64,000 nt of DNA from Neolewinella xylanilytica (GCF_002934605.1 NZ_PTJC01000005.1:1302001-1366000), one strand, 5' to 3'; numbered from the stretch's first letter, positions 9,094 through 17,755 are shown. Numbers and translations are program-made. Notes: a model not told the origin generated them from the letters alone.

Positions 9094-9420
9094 TTGGCCG
9101 GCGTCTTATTCACTTTCCTGCCCGAGGAGGTAGCCGGCCGGTTGCACGCAAATCCCGACGGGGCTGCGGTTCCGATCTATCAATTGCTCGGGGCTGTTTA
9201 CCTGGGGTTTGCCGGGCTGAACTGGCTGAGCCGCCGCAGCAAAATCGGGGGTATGTATGGTAGGCCGGTGGTTGTTGCCAATTTCGCCCATGCCTTCGTA
9301 GCCGTATTCGCGGTTGGTCGACTGGCGCGTCTAAGCGGGATGACCATCCCCTGGATGGCCACCGTGGTCTACGGCATCTTCGCCGCCACCTTTGCTTTCC
9401 GGCTCTTTCGAAAAGCTTAG
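9094..9420 (+). CDS. Small membrane protein, N-terminus interrupted by a stop codon
   Basis: This frame encodes four hydrophobic segments in 108 residues, with a positively charged end (FRLFRKA). The listed start is a TTG in the middle of the first membrane helix and has no ribosome-binding signal. The same frame continues upstream as CTG CTG ACT GCT TCG GCC ATC ATT TTC GCG, then a TGA at 9061-9063, then ATG GCA ACT CGC (ATG at 9049). Changing that TGA to TGG would give a natural start, MATRW followed by a full first helix. The gene therefore looks like a recent nonsense mutant, or it is started from CTG. Its stop codon overlaps that of the convergent NHL gene (TTAG at 9417-9420). The function is unknown. 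Confidence 0.6.
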   Translation: MAGVLFTFLPEEVAGRLHANPDGAAVPIYQLLGAVYLGFAGLNWLSRRSKIGGMYGRPVVVANFAHAFVAVFAVGRLARLSGMTIPWMATVVYGIFAATFAFRLFRKA

Positions 9421-10532
9421 CGACCGCCTTCCCCCTCGATCGCGCCGAGAAATTCCTGGGGCACTTGGAGAATGGTCATGTTGTGAATGTCGTCGTAGCG
9501 CTCGTTTACGAAGTTCTCGTTGGGGCTGTCGAAGTTGGCGATGAAGAGTTTGTTGCCGACTAGTAGCGGCTCGCATGGCTGATCCATCTTACCGTCGGCG
9601 CCCGTGGTGTTCCCGTTTTCGGCGAGGGTGTGCAGGGTGCCGTCGGCTTCGACGAGGCGGAGCGCGTTGGCCTGGGAGTCGGCGATGTAGAGATTATCGG
9701 TGTTCCGGTCGATGAAGATGCCGTCGCAGCTGGGAATCGTGCCGTATTCGAGAAAGACTTCCCGGGATTGTACGGTTCCGTCCAGGTTCATGGCATACTT
9801 GAATACCCGCCCGTCACTGAACATGCCGACGAACATATTTCCCTGACTGTCGAAATCCATACCGTCCGCCCCGAAGGCCATACCATTCGGCTGGCGGATG
9901 GCGTGGAGGGTATCGATCAGGTATTCCGCGTCCATGGTGGAGGCTACGTGGATAGAATCCTGCAGTTCCGCTTCGGGGAAGCGCCAGATACCGCTGGTGT
10001 TGGTGGAATCTTCCACTTCCCATTTGGTATCGGTGACGTACAGTGCCCCGTCGTGCCAACGTACCGCGTTCGGGTGTTTCAGGCCGGTGACCAGCACGTC
10101 CACGCCGGTGGGTTGGCCGTTCTCCATGTTAAGGCGAAGGATTCGGCTGGCGTAGTCTTTATTAACGTAATACTGGTTGTCGGCGATGTAGAGATTGCCG
10201 TCGGTGCCGAAGGTGATGCCCATCGGCCCGGCTTTCCGGGTTTCCGGGTGAGCGGGGGTGGCGTAGAAGACACTCCATTCGTAGTCCGGGGTGATCTTGA
10301 TAAGCAGGCCGGGGTATTCCGGATTGTTGAAATTCGGATTGGAGACATATACGTTCCCGGCCCGGTCGAGCGCCATGCCATCGGGCTGAGCCAGGAAATC
10401 GGGGAAACTGAACAGCATGTGCTGTACGCCGGGCTCCAATTCGGTTCCGGCCGTCATGTCGGGGTCGACTTCCTGGGCGGAGGAAACCGAGGATAGGGCC
10501 AGTATGGCCAAGAGGATTGCGATACGCATCAT
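9417..10532 (-). CDS. Secreted SMP-30/NHL-repeat beta-propeller protein (gluconolactonase-like)
   Basis: The frame extends upstream to 10688, but the signal peptide starts at the double ATG at 10532/10529 (MMRIAILLAILALSSVSSAQ). The roughly 370 mature residues contain repeated propeller blades such as PDGMALDRAGNVYVSN, GPMGITFGTDGNLYIAD, PNGMAFGADGMDFD and CDGIFIDRNTDNLYIAD. This is the SMP-30/gluconolactonase/NHL pattern, with Asn/Asp residues at blade ends that in this family bind a metal ion. It may hydrolyse sugar lactones made by the nearby alditol-oxidase-like enzyme, but other members of the fold are only binding proteins. It is exported to the periplasm; no lipobox or T9SS tag is seen. 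Confidence 0.82.
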   Translation of the reverse strand: MMRIAILLAILALSSVSSAQEVDPDMTAGTELEPGVQHMLFSFPDFLAQPDGMALDRAGNVYVSNPNFNNPEYPGLLIKITPDYEWSVFYATPAHPETRKAGPMGITFGTDGNLYIADNQYYVNKDYASRILRLNMENGQPTGVDVLVTGLKHPNAVRWHDGALYVTDTKWEVEDSTNTSGIWRFPEAELQDSIHVASTMDAEYLIDTLHAIRQPNGMAFGADGMDFDSQGNMFVGMFSDGRVFKYAMNLDGTVQSREVFLEYGTIPSCDGIFIDRNTDNLYIADSQANALRLVEADGTLHTLAENGNTTGADGKMDQPCEPLLVGNKLFIANFDSPNENFVNERYDDIHNMTILQVPQEFLGAIEGEGGR

Positions 10533-10831
10533 ACTATTGGTTAAGGGGTAGAACAATATAGGTCGGTGGAGAGGGGGTGGGTTCGAAGTTGGCGGGGTGC
10601 TCCACCCACTGTTGCTTTTGAATGACATGGCTGTGGCCGTGGTATACCTTCGGCCTGAGCTTGGTGGTGCTCGGGCACAAAAATCCAAGGTGGAGACCCT
10701 CGGGGTCGAAAGGCTAAACGTGAAAGCCTCGGGTCGGAGACCACCCGACCTTATACTATCACCGACCGATGACCAAACTCTACGAGCTCGAAGAAGGCAA
10801 CCGACCTAAGTGCACCCAGTGGGCGCGCCCG
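10533..10831. other. Intergenic region (about 300 bases), no gene seen
   Basis: The region lies upstream of the NHL gene (-) and downstream of the Gfo/Idh/MocA gene (-). An open frame starting ATGACCAAACTC at 10769 runs on the plus strand, but soon becomes antisense to the oxidoreductase gene and has no recognisable product. No clear terminator or repeat was found. Confidence 0.5.
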
Positions 10832-11761
10832 CTACAGCAAGCTATCTCCCACCCGCCCCACGATCTCCTCGCAAAGCCGGTGGCTCTCCAGCACCCCGTC
10901 CAGGTAATCGGGGGGCAACGGCTTTCCCCTTACCACCGCGATCCAGTGGTCGATCATGGCCCCGAAACCCCGCTGCTCCAGGGTCGGGGTCCAGTTTCCG
11001 AAGCCGAGGCGGTCGGTTTGGTTACCGTGGTAGTGGTAGCCCCGGTGCAGTTCCTCGATCTGCCATTTGTGGCCCGGGGTATAGTATTCCACGGTTTCCT
11101 CGGTGATGCCGCTGACGCGATTCATGCCGCCGGTCAGTAGGCAGTCCCCCTGCAGCCAGCGGACCTGCACGTTCGCCAGCCCATCGCCCCGCATGCGCGT
11201 ATGCACGGTGAAGTGCCTCACTGGCCCTTCGCCCAGGAAGCGGAGGCTGTCTACCACGTGGATAAAATCATCGAAGACGAAGCGCCGGGGATCGCCCGGC
11301 AGGTCCACCCGGTTTTTGTGCCAGGTCATCTGGATGGCTGCATCTTTGGCCTTCAGGGCGCTGATCAGAGGGGCATACCGCCGGTTGAAGCCAACGAATA
11401 ACGGGCAATTTTTTGCCCGGGCGAGGTCGATCAGCCCGGCGGAAGCGGTCAGCGAATCACTCAGGGGTTTGTCTACGAACGTCGGGATCCCCGCCTCCAG
11501 CAGGGCCGTGACGAGCGCGGCGTGGCTCTCCGTCGCGGAATGCACCATCGCCGCGTCGGGGCGATGGTCGAGCAGGTCGCTCAGATCGGTATAGGTTTCG
11601 GCAATGCGGTAGCGTGCCGCCAACTCACTGAGTTTGTCTGCATCACGTGTACACAGTACGGGCTCGACGCCCGGGTGGGTGGTCATGAGCGGGAGGTAGG
11701 CCTTGTCGGCAATGTCGCCCAGACCGATAAGGGCGATCCGGAGTTTGGAAGTAGGGGGCAT
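10832..11761 (-). CDS. Gfo/Idh/MocA-family oxidoreductase
   Basis: The 309-residue protein starts with a Rossmann fold (RIALIGLGDIADKAYLPLM, residues 8-26). It continues with the family signature region MVHSATESHAALVTALLEAG and VDKPLSDS, in which EKP/DKP carries the catalytic Lys, then FVGFNRRYAP. These enzymes use NAD(P) to oxidise or reduce sugars, sugar phosphates or inositols in the cytoplasm. The C-terminal domain is rather short compared with usual members (330-380 residues) but ends in a normal way. The substrate cannot be told; the setting suggests a sugar acid or alditol. A copy of the dispersed GC-rich motif lies 40 bases upstream of its ATG. Confidence 0.88.
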   Translation of the reverse strand: MPPTSKLRIALIGLGDIADKAYLPLMTTHPGVEPVLCTRDADKLSELAARYRIAETYTDLSDLLDHRPDAAMVHSATESHAALVTALLEAGIPTFVDKPLSDSLTASAGLIDLARAKNCPLFVGFNRRYAPLISALKAKDAAIQMTWHKNRVDLPGDPRRFVFDDFIHVVDSLRFLGEGPVRHFTVHTRMRGDGLANVQVRWLQGDCLLTGGMNRVSGITEETVEYYTPGHKWQIEELHRGYHYHGNQTDRLGFGNWTPTLEQRGFGAMIDHWIAVVRGKPLPPDYLDGVLESHRLCEEIVGRVGDSLL

Positions 11762-11800
11762 GATCAGGGCAAGATAAGCCCGGCGGACCGACCGGCACCC

Positions 11801-11820
11801 GTTCCCGCGCCCCGGCGCCC
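11801..11820 (-). repeat. Dispersed 20-bp GC-rich motif, copy 2
   Basis: The minus strand reads GGGCGCCGGGGCGCGGGAAC, identical to the copy at 62370-62389 more than 50 kb away. It lies between the divergent Gfo/Idh/MocA and barrel-protein genes. Confidence 0.55.
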
Positions 11821-11944
11821 AAACCTACTTTAACGTTGTCGCAACGGACCGCGTATTGCCCAAGCCGAACTTTTAACCGATCTTTACGGTTGCATTGATA
11901 CTTCCCGGATATTTCCGGAGAAGCGACACTATAGAAACGACACG

Positions 11945-12520
11945 ATGAATTTTACACGGATTGTCCGCTATTGCGGGCTCACCCTGCTGGCTTTTTGCCT
12001 GCTCCCCACCTTCCTTTCCGCCCAGTCCAGTTCCTCCGGTCGCCTCGAGGCACACTTCGACGCCCTGACTATCCCCCGGGGTGGCTACGCCGTCGGGTTG
12101 GCGTACCAGCACAACCACCTGCGGCTCGGCGTGACCACCTTCAACCACCGGCAAGCCGGTATGGTCGTGGCGGAACGTAACGTAAGCATCCGTACCTCCG
12201 GTCTCGGCTTCGGTGCGGATTACTTCCTGCGTCCCGGGCGTGGTTTCTTCGCGGGTCTCCATACGGCGTTCCACGAGGAAACCCTGAGCCGCACGATCAA
12301 CGAAGACCGGGCCACGCAAAAAAGTATCGAAGCCAGCCTGCAGACCGGATACCGCTGGGCCTTCGGACGGGAGGAAGAAAACTTACGGGGGCTCTACCTG
12401 GAAATGGTCGTGGCCGCCGGTACCCGCCTGGGCGCCCAACCGGTCAGCCTGGGCGCCGGCACCTATACCCCGAAAGCGATCGCCTTTCAGCCGGCGCTGC
12501 GGATGGGCTACCGCTTCTGA
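11945..12520 (+). CDS. Small secreted outer-membrane beta-barrel-like protein (paralogue B)
   Basis: The 191-residue protein has a signal peptide (LLAFCLLPTFLSAQ, cleavage about residue 27) and then a strand-rich domain ending in MGYRF. It aligns along its whole length with the protein at 372-953: RGGYAV, VSIRTSGLGFG, LRPGR, TQKSIEA, TGYRWAFG, RGLYLEM and the final GYRF match in order. The ATG is preceded by GACACTATAGAAACGACAC, nearly the same as before paralogue A. The likely location is the outer membrane; the function is not known. It stands 62 bases before the M20 amidohydrolase gene on the same strand. Confidence 0.7.
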   Translation: MNFTRIVRYCGLTLLAFCLLPTFLSAQSSSSGRLEAHFDALTIPRGGYAVGLAYQHNHLRLGVTTFNHRQAGMVVAERNVSIRTSGLGFGADYFLRPGRGFFAGLHTAFHEETLSRTINEDRATQKSIEASLQTGYRWAFGREEENLRGLYLEMVVAAGTRLGAQPVSLGAGTYTPKAIAFQPALRMGYRF

Positions 12521-12582
12521 GGCGACGGGCTTTTATTTATTGCCGTTTCAGGGTATTTTCGGTCTTACCCAAAAGACTGACA

Positions 12583-14022
12583 ATGCGAAATCCGTACCTG
12601 CTGCTCATCTTCACCCTGATCGGCTTGCCGCTGACGGCCCAGCTTAGTTCCGAGGAAACCACCGTGGTGGAAGGCATCGACCGCCGGGCGGAGGCGTACT
12701 TCGGCGTGGCCAAGCAAATCTGGGACTTCGCCGAAGTCGGCTACCAGGAGCAACGGAGCTCGGCCCTGCTCCAGGAGCTTCTCGAAGGAGAAGGGTTCAC
12801 CGTCGAAGCGGGGGTAGCCGACATCCCCACCGCCTTTACGGCTACCTACGGATCCGGCGGACCGGTCATCGGCGTGCTCGGTGAATTCGACGCCCTGCCC
12901 GGCATCACCCAGACCGCCAGTCCCGACCGGGAAGAACGAATCGACGTGAACGCCGGCCACGCCTGCGGCCACCACCTCTTCGGTACCGGCTCGGCCGCCG
13001 CGGCCATCGCCGTCAAGAACTGGCTGCAGGAGAATGAGCTGGAGGGCACCATCCGCTTCTACGGCACCCCCGCCGAGGAGGGTGGCGCCGGCAAGGTGTA
13101 TATGGTGCGGGCCGGACTCTTCGACGACGTGGACGCCGTGATCCACTGGCACCCTTCGGACGGGAACTCCGCCGACGCGGCCTCCTCGCTCTCCAACAAA
13201 TCGGCCAAATTCCGCTTCTACGGCATCTCGGCCCACGCCGCCGCCGCGCCCCAGAACGGCCGCTCCGCGCTGGACGGCGTGGAGGCCATGAATCACATGG
13301 TCAATATGCTGCGCGAGCACGTGGAGATGGAATCCCGCATCCACTACGTGATCACCCGCGGCGGGGAGGCCCCGAACGTAATTCCCGACTTCGCCGAGGT
13401 GTTCTACTACGTCCGCCACCCGGAAATGGCCCTGGTGGACGCGAACTTCGAGCGGGTGGTCAAATGCGCCGAGGGCGCGGCACTGGGTACCGGCACTACG
13501 ATGGATTACGAGGTGATTCACGGCGCCTATAACCTGCTGCCTAACGTCACCCTGGGGGAGGTGATGCACGAAAACCTGCGCCAGATCGGCGGGGTCGAAT
13601 ACGACGCGGAGGAACAAGCCTTTGCGGAGGGCATCGCGGCCACCTTCGAGAACGCGGGGGAAGCCGATCTGTCGACCGCCGCGGTAGTGGAGCCCTTTCA
13701 GGTGATCCGCAAGGGTAGCGGGGGCTCTACCGACGTGGGGGATGTCAGCTGGGCGGTGCCGACCGTCGGGCTACGTACGGCCACCTGGGTGCCGGGTACC
13801 TCCGCCCATAGCTGGCAGGCGATCGCGGCGGGGGGCACCTCGATCGGTAAAAAGGGGATGGTCGTGGCGGCCAAAACGATGGCGTTGACCGCTATGGACC
13901 TCTTCCGCCAACCCGAGCTCCTCGAGCGGGCCCGGGCCGAGCTGAACGAGCAGCGGGGGACCGACTTCGTGTACAAGGCGCTGCTCGGTGATCGCGAGCC
14001 GCCGCTCGATTACCGCAATTAA
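12583..14022 (+). CDS. Secreted M20-family amidohydrolase (AbgB-like)
   Basis: The 479-residue protein has an N-terminal signal peptide (LLLIFTLIGLPLTAQ). The M20/amidohydrolase features are a first metal-site stretch GVLGEFDALPG, GHACGHHLFGTG, TPAEEGGAGK (catalytic Glu pair) and a lid domain starting at KFRFYGISAHAAAAPQNG, followed by the late metal ligand region GTSAHSWQ. The sequence resembles AbgB, the p-aminobenzoyl-glutamate hydrolase subunit, and related amide hydrolases of about 480 residues. With the signal peptide it should act in the periplasm on amide-linked or aromatic amino acid conjugates. The TauE/SafE exporter gene follows after 3 bases, so the two are almost certainly one operon; the exporter may handle a product. 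Confidence 0.88.
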   Translation: MRNPYLLLIFTLIGLPLTAQLSSEETTVVEGIDRRAEAYFGVAKQIWDFAEVGYQEQRSSALLQELLEGEGFTVEAGVADIPTAFTATYGSGGPVIGVLGEFDALPGITQTASPDREERIDVNAGHACGHHLFGTGSAAAAIAVKNWLQENELEGTIRFYGTPAEEGGAGKVYMVRAGLFDDVDAVIHWHPSDGNSADAASSLSNKSAKFRFYGISAHAAAAPQNGRSALDGVEAMNHMVNMLREHVEMESRIHYVITRGGEAPNVIPDFAEVFYYVRHPEMALVDANFERVVKCAEGAALGTGTTMDYEVIHGAYNLLPNVTLGEVMHENLRQIGGVEYDAEEQAFAEGIAATFENAGEADLSTAAVVEPFQVIRKGSGGSTDVGDVSWAVPTVGLRTATWVPGTSAHSWQAIAAGGTSIGKKGMVVAAKTMALTAMDLFRQPELLERARAELNEQRGTDFVYKALLGDREPPLDYRN

Positions 14023-14025
14023 GCT

Positions 14026-14781
14026 ATGCTGGCGGAAGCCTCCTACTGGGTCATCCTTCCGTTACTCGCCGGATTGGGCACCGGAGCATTCCTCCTTTCC
14101 ACCGTAGCCGGCGGCGGCGGGTCGCTGGTGCTGGTTCCCGTCCTGAATTGGCTGATCGGAATGGGGCAGACGGCCCCGGTGCTCAACTTGGGTACCCTCA
14201 TCGGCCGGCCCGCCAGGCTCGTCATCTTTTGGAAGCATATCCACTGGCGCATCGTAGCCTATTACGCGCCGGCGGCCATCATCGGGGCGTGGTTGGGGGG
14301 CTACCTGTTCGCTACTTTCCGGCTGGAGTGGCTGCAGCTCCTGGTGGGGGTTTTCCTCATCAGCACCGTCTGGCAGTACCGCTTCGGCAAGCGGGAGCGG
14401 TCGTTCGCGATGCAGCGGTGGTGGTTCGTACCCTTAGGGCTGCTCGTCTCCGTACTCGGCACCATCATCGGGGCACTCGGGCCGGTGCTCAACCCCTTTT
14501 ATTTGAACACCGGCCTGGATAAGGAGGACCTGGTCGCCACCAAAACGGCCAATTCTTTCCTGATGGGGCTTAGCCAACTTGGGAGTTACACCTTTTTTGG
14601 CCTCCTCACGGGCGAGCTGTGGACCTACGGGCTCGCGCTCGGCATCGGGGCCACGGTCGGCAACCTCATCGGAAAGCGGTTTCTGGCCGGCATGAAAAGC
14701 CTCACCTTCCGGCGGATTCTGCTGGCCTTCACGTTCGTCAGCGGCGTGCTACTGCTTTACGGCCAGCTCGGGGGAAGGTAA
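14026..14781 (+). CDS. TauE/SafE-family membrane transporter
   Basis: The 251-residue protein has about eight hydrophobic helices and the family features VAGGGGSLVLVPVLNW near the N-terminus and GTIIGALGPVLNPFYL at the repeat in the second half. TauE/SafE proteins export sulfite, sulfoacetate or other small organic anions through the inner membrane. The gene begins 3 bases after the M20 amidohydrolase stop. This suggests coupled translation and perhaps transport of an acid released by the hydrolase; this pairing is an inference. A copy of the dispersed GC-rich motif starts at the first base after the stop codon. Confidence 0.88.
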   Translation: MLAEASYWVILPLLAGLGTGAFLLSTVAGGGGSLVLVPVLNWLIGMGQTAPVLNLGTLIGRPARLVIFWKHIHWRIVAYYAPAAIIGAWLGGYLFATFRLEWLQLLVGVFLISTVWQYRFGKRERSFAMQRWWFVPLGLLVSVLGTIIGALGPVLNPFYLNTGLDKEDLVATKTANSFLMGLSQLGSYTFFGLLTGELWTYGLALGIGATVGNLIGKRFLAGMKSLTFRRILLAFTFVSGVLLLYGQLGGR

Positions 14782-14801
14782 TTGCGCCGGGGCGCGGGAG
14801 C
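14782..14801 (+). repeat. Dispersed 20-bp GC-rich motif, copy 3
   Basis: TTGCGCCGGGGCGCGGGAGC begins at the base after the TauE/SafE stop codon, in the 45-base gap between that gene and the convergent GH43 gene. Confidence 0.5.
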
Positions 14802-14826
14802 GGAAAAAGCATCGTAACCGAAAAGC

Positions 14827-16518
14827 CTACCGGTACACCGCGTCATTTCCCGCGTACCGATACCACTCGAAGGAGGCCGTATTGTCCGATTCCTGTCCGT
14901 CGGAAGTGGCGTAGGGGGCGAGCACGACGCCTACGAACCCGCCGGCATCGTCGGTGCTCAGGTATTTTCCGTCCAGTCCCTCGGCCAGCGTTTGCCAGTC
15001 TCCGTCTGCACCGGCGAAAGACAGCGCGTAATCCGCACCGTCGAAGCTGATGCGCAGCTGCACCGGACCCTCCGGCGCCGGAGCGCTTTCGATGACCTCG
15101 GTGCCGCCTTCCCGGCTATCCACCGACTTTTTGAACTGGATCACCGGTTGGCCGTCGGCCATGGTTTTGGCGATGTAGAAGAAGCGTCGCTCGTTCTGGA
15201 AGGCGATCAGTCCGGCCGACTCGTTGTCGGCCGAGGGTTCAAAATCCAGCAGGACGGATGCTTCGCCGGTCATGTTGTGCTGGCGGTGGCCGACAAAGCT
15301 CGGGTTGCCGCGACCGGAAGCCGTTTCGGGGCGCAGTTCCAGGGTAAGTTCGCCATCGGAGAGGTCGTACCATTTTTCCTGGGGCGTGCGTAAGAAAAGG
15401 TAGCGCAGGTTGAGGCTGTCCCCCTCGAATTCGTCGGTAAAGACGATGTTGCCGGAAAAGCGGTCGCCTGTCGCATCAACGGTGGTGCCGAGGGGAGTCG
15501 GGTAGCTGAACTGTACCTCCTCGAAGTCGGGGTTGATGACCGGCCAGCCATCGTCGGTCCAGCGCACCGGCGCCAGCCAGGTATCGCGGCCCGTATTGAA
15601 GTAGTTGCCTTCGTAGGGGCGGACGGCGAGAAAGACGGCCCACCAGTCGCCGTTCTCCAGTTCCACCATATCGGCGTGGCCGGCGTAGGATACGGGGTGC
15701 TCCCGATCCGGATCGAGGTGGCGCTGGGTGAGAATGGGGTTCTGATCCCAGGGCTCGTAGGGCCCGCGCACGCTGTCGCTACGGAAGATTACCTCCGAGT
15801 GCTGGGGCCCGGTACCGCCCTCGGCACACATCAGGTAGTAGTAGTCGTTGATGTGGTAGATATGCGGGGCTTCGATCCACACCGGCTCCTGGCTGAGATC
15901 CGTACCGCCGTTGACGAGCAGGGTTTGTTCGCCGGTTACGCTGAGGGACTCGCGATCGATTGCGTAGAGGCGGATCGTCCGGTGGCCGCTGTACAGGGAG
16001 CTATCGCCCGGGGGAATGCTGTTGTAGACGATGTACATACTCCCGTCCTCGTCGAAAAAGAGGGAAGGATCGATCCCGTTCACCTCGGGGAGATAGGTCG
16101 GTTCCGACCAGGGCCCCGCCGGATCGGTGGCCGTGATGATGTAGTTGCCGCCGCCACTTACGTTGGTGCAGGTGATGTAAAACACCCCGTCGTGGAAGGT
16201 CATCCCCGGGGCAAATAGCCCGCCACTGACGCCGCTACCCATCGTGTTGAGCTGGCTGGGGCGGTCCATCGCGTGGCCGATCAGCTCCCAATTGACCAGA
16301 TCTTCGCTCTCGAAGATCGGCAAGCCGGGGAAGTAGGCGAAAGTGGACGTCGTCAGGTAGAACTTCCCGTTCGCCTGGCAGATCGTCGGGTCGGGGTAGA
16401 AGCCGGCCAGGATTGGGTTCTGGAATTCTGGAGCGGACGTTTCGGCGGTGGTGACCACGTTTTCGCTACAGCCGGCGCAGATCAAGAGCGAGCAAAGAAG
16501 GAGTAGGGGAAATCGCAT
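14827..16518 (-). CDS. GH43-family lipoprotein (beta-xylosidase/arabinofuranosidase type) with C-terminal beta-sandwich
   Basis: The 563-residue protein begins with a lipoprotein signal (LLICAGC, lipid-anchor Cys at 17). The GH43 five-bladed propeller fills about residues 30-340, with the catalytic base in FYPDPTI (about D43), NGIDPSLFFDEDG (pKa-modulating Asp) and the acid Glu in WIEAPHIY. The second domain (about 365-555, with RFFYIAKTMADG and DGKYLSTDDAGGFVG) is the concanavalin-like beta-sandwich common in xylan-active GH43 enzymes. It is expected on the outer membrane or facing the periplasm and to cut xylo- or arabinoxylo-oligosaccharides, fitting the GH5/GH115 pair about 9 kb upstream. 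The exact linkage specificity cannot be read from the sequence. Confidence 0.9.
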   Translation of the reverse strand: MRFPLLLLCSLLICAGCSENVVTTAETSAPEFQNPILAGFYPDPTICQANGKFYLTTSTFAYFPGLPIFESEDLVNWELIGHAMDRPSQLNTMGSGVSGGLFAPGMTFHDGVFYITCTNVSGGGNYIITATDPAGPWSEPTYLPEVNGIDPSLFFDEDGSMYIVYNSIPPGDSSLYSGHRTIRLYAIDRESLSVTGEQTLLVNGGTDLSQEPVWIEAPHIYHINDYYYLMCAEGGTGPQHSEVIFRSDSVRGPYEPWDQNPILTQRHLDPDREHPVSYAGHADMVELENGDWWAVFLAVRPYEGNYFNTGRDTWLAPVRWTDDGWPVINPDFEEVQFSYPTPLGTTVDATGDRFSGNIVFTDEFEGDSLNLRYLFLRTPQEKWYDLSDGELTLELRPETASGRGNPSFVGHRQHNMTGEASVLLDFEPSADNESAGLIAFQNERRFFYIAKTMADGQPVIQFKKSVDSREGGTEVIESAPAPEGPVQLRISFDGADYALSFAGADGDWQTLAEGLDGKYLSTDDAGGFVGVVLAPYATSDGQESDNTASFEWYRYAGNDAVYR

Positions 16519-16628
16519 GAAGTTGACTTTAGGCTTGTCGGATCGATGTAAGATAATAGTTATGTTGACACTTATCCCCGGGCCCCGGGTGCTTTACCGG
16601 CTTGCACCATAATTTGCCGGAAAGGGGG

Positions 16629-16648
16629 CGGCGGCGGAGCGCGGGAGC
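16629..16648 (+). repeat. Dispersed 20-bp GC-rich motif, copy 4
   Basis: CGGCGGCGGAGCGCGGGAGC differs from copy 1 by one base. It lies between the divergent GH43 and BNR-repeat genes. Confidence 0.45.
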
Positions 16649-16680
16649 AACCACCCTTGCGAACCTAACCGCTACCTGGC

Positions 16681-16688
16681 TATCTTTA
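16681..16688 (+). promoter_or_regulatory. Possible -7 promoter box (TATCTTTA)
   Basis: TATCTTTA matches the Bacteroidota -7 consensus TAnnTTTG in seven of eight positions and lies 23 bases before the ATG of the BNR-repeat gene at 16712. A clear -33 TTG at the right distance was not seen. Confidence 0.35.
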
Positions 16689-16711
16689 ATTTTCCACCCG
16701 ACGGATATTCC

Positions 16712-17755
16712 ATGGCCTGCCTCCTGACGCTCCTCATCATGCTCGTGCTTTCCTCCCTCGACGCCCAGGTTCCGGAAGTGCTGGATTTTGTCCGGACCGA
16801 TGTCTTCGACGAAGGCCCGACGCCGGCCTGCCACGCCGCCACGATCGTGGAAACGACCCCCGGCCGGTTGCTGACCGCCTGGTTCGGCGGCAGTTACGAA
16901 GGGGCGAAGGACGTCGGTATTTACCTAGCCCGGTCGCGGGGGCAGGACTGGTCGGAGCCCCGGCAGCTGGTCGCTGCGCCGGTTGTGGACGGCGACACGC
17001 TGCCCTGCTGGAATCCGGTGCTGTTCCAAAGCCAAAGTAAACGCCTCTACCTCTTTTTTAAAGTAGGTCCTAACCCCCGGGAATGGCGCGGTGCCGTGGT
17101 CACCTCCGACGACGACGGGGCTACCTGGACCAAACCGGCCTATCTACCCGAAGGCTTCCTCGGCCCCGTCCGCAACAAACCCGTCGAAACGGAGCCGGGC
17201 GTGATCCTCTGCGGCAGCAGCACGGAGAGCCCCACCACCGACGCCTGGCGGGTACACCTGGAACGGTACCGCGAAGCCACCGATACCTGGGAAAAGGTGG
17301 CCGTTCCTAATTCCCGGGATTTCGAAATCATCCAGCCCGCCATCCTGCGCCACGGCGGCGATACCCTGCAAATACTCTGCCGCAGCAAGCACGATCGGCT
17401 GATCGGGAGCTGGTCGTACGATGGGGGTGCCAGCTGGACCGACGCGGATAGCCTGCCCGTACCCAACGCCAATTCCGGCGTCGACGCCCTCACCCTTTCC
17501 ACCGGAAATTTCCTCCTCGTCAATAATCCCCTACCGATGGGCGACGACTGGTGGAACGGCCGCAACGTGCTGGACGTAGCTTTTTCCACCGACGGCGTTG
17601 ACTGGCTACCCCTGGTCGACCTCGAACGCCACGAGGAAGGAGAATACAGCTACCCCGCCATCATCCAGGCGGCGGATGGTACCGTCCACGTCGTCTATAC
17701 GTACGACCGGAAGAAGATCCGGCACGCCCGCTTCCGGCTGGTTACCGCCCGCTAG
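16712..17755 (+). CDS. Secreted BNR-repeat sialidase-fold hydrolase
   Basis: The 347-residue protein has a short signal peptide (LLTLLIMLVLSSLDAQ). A six-bladed propeller follows, with Asp-box-like segments such as SDDDGATWTKPAYL and SYDGGASWTDADSL, and the start GPTPACHAATIVETTPGRLL...WFGGSYEG. This is the BNR_2 group usually labelled exo-alpha-sialidase. In environmental Bacteroidota many such proteins act on other acidic sugars, so sialidase activity is not certain. The NTF2-like gene follows after 38 bases and the amidohydrolase 18 bases after that, all on the same strand, which suggests an operon. It should work in the periplasm. Confidence 0.82.
   Translation: MACLLTLLIMLVLSSLDAQVPEVLDFVRTDVFDEGPTPACHAATIVETTPGRLLTAWFGGSYEGAKDVGIYLARSRGQDWSEPRQLVAAPVVDGDTLPCWNPVLFQSQSKRLYLFFKVGPNPREWRGAVVTSDDDGATWTKPAYLPEGFLGPVRNKPVETEPGVILCGSSTESPTTDAWRVHLERYREATDTWEKVAVPNSRDFEIIQPAILRHGGDTLQILCRSKHDRLIGSWSYDGGASWTDADSLPVPNANSGVDALTLSTGNFLLVNNPLPMGDDWWNGRNVLDVAFSTDGVDWLPLVDLERHEEGEYSYPAIIQAADGTVHVVYTYDRKKIRHARFRLVTAR

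Noticed and set aside
10769-11140. Plus-strand frame starting MTKLYELEEGN
   Set aside because: Most of it is antisense to the Gfo/Idh/MocA gene and has no recognisable domain.
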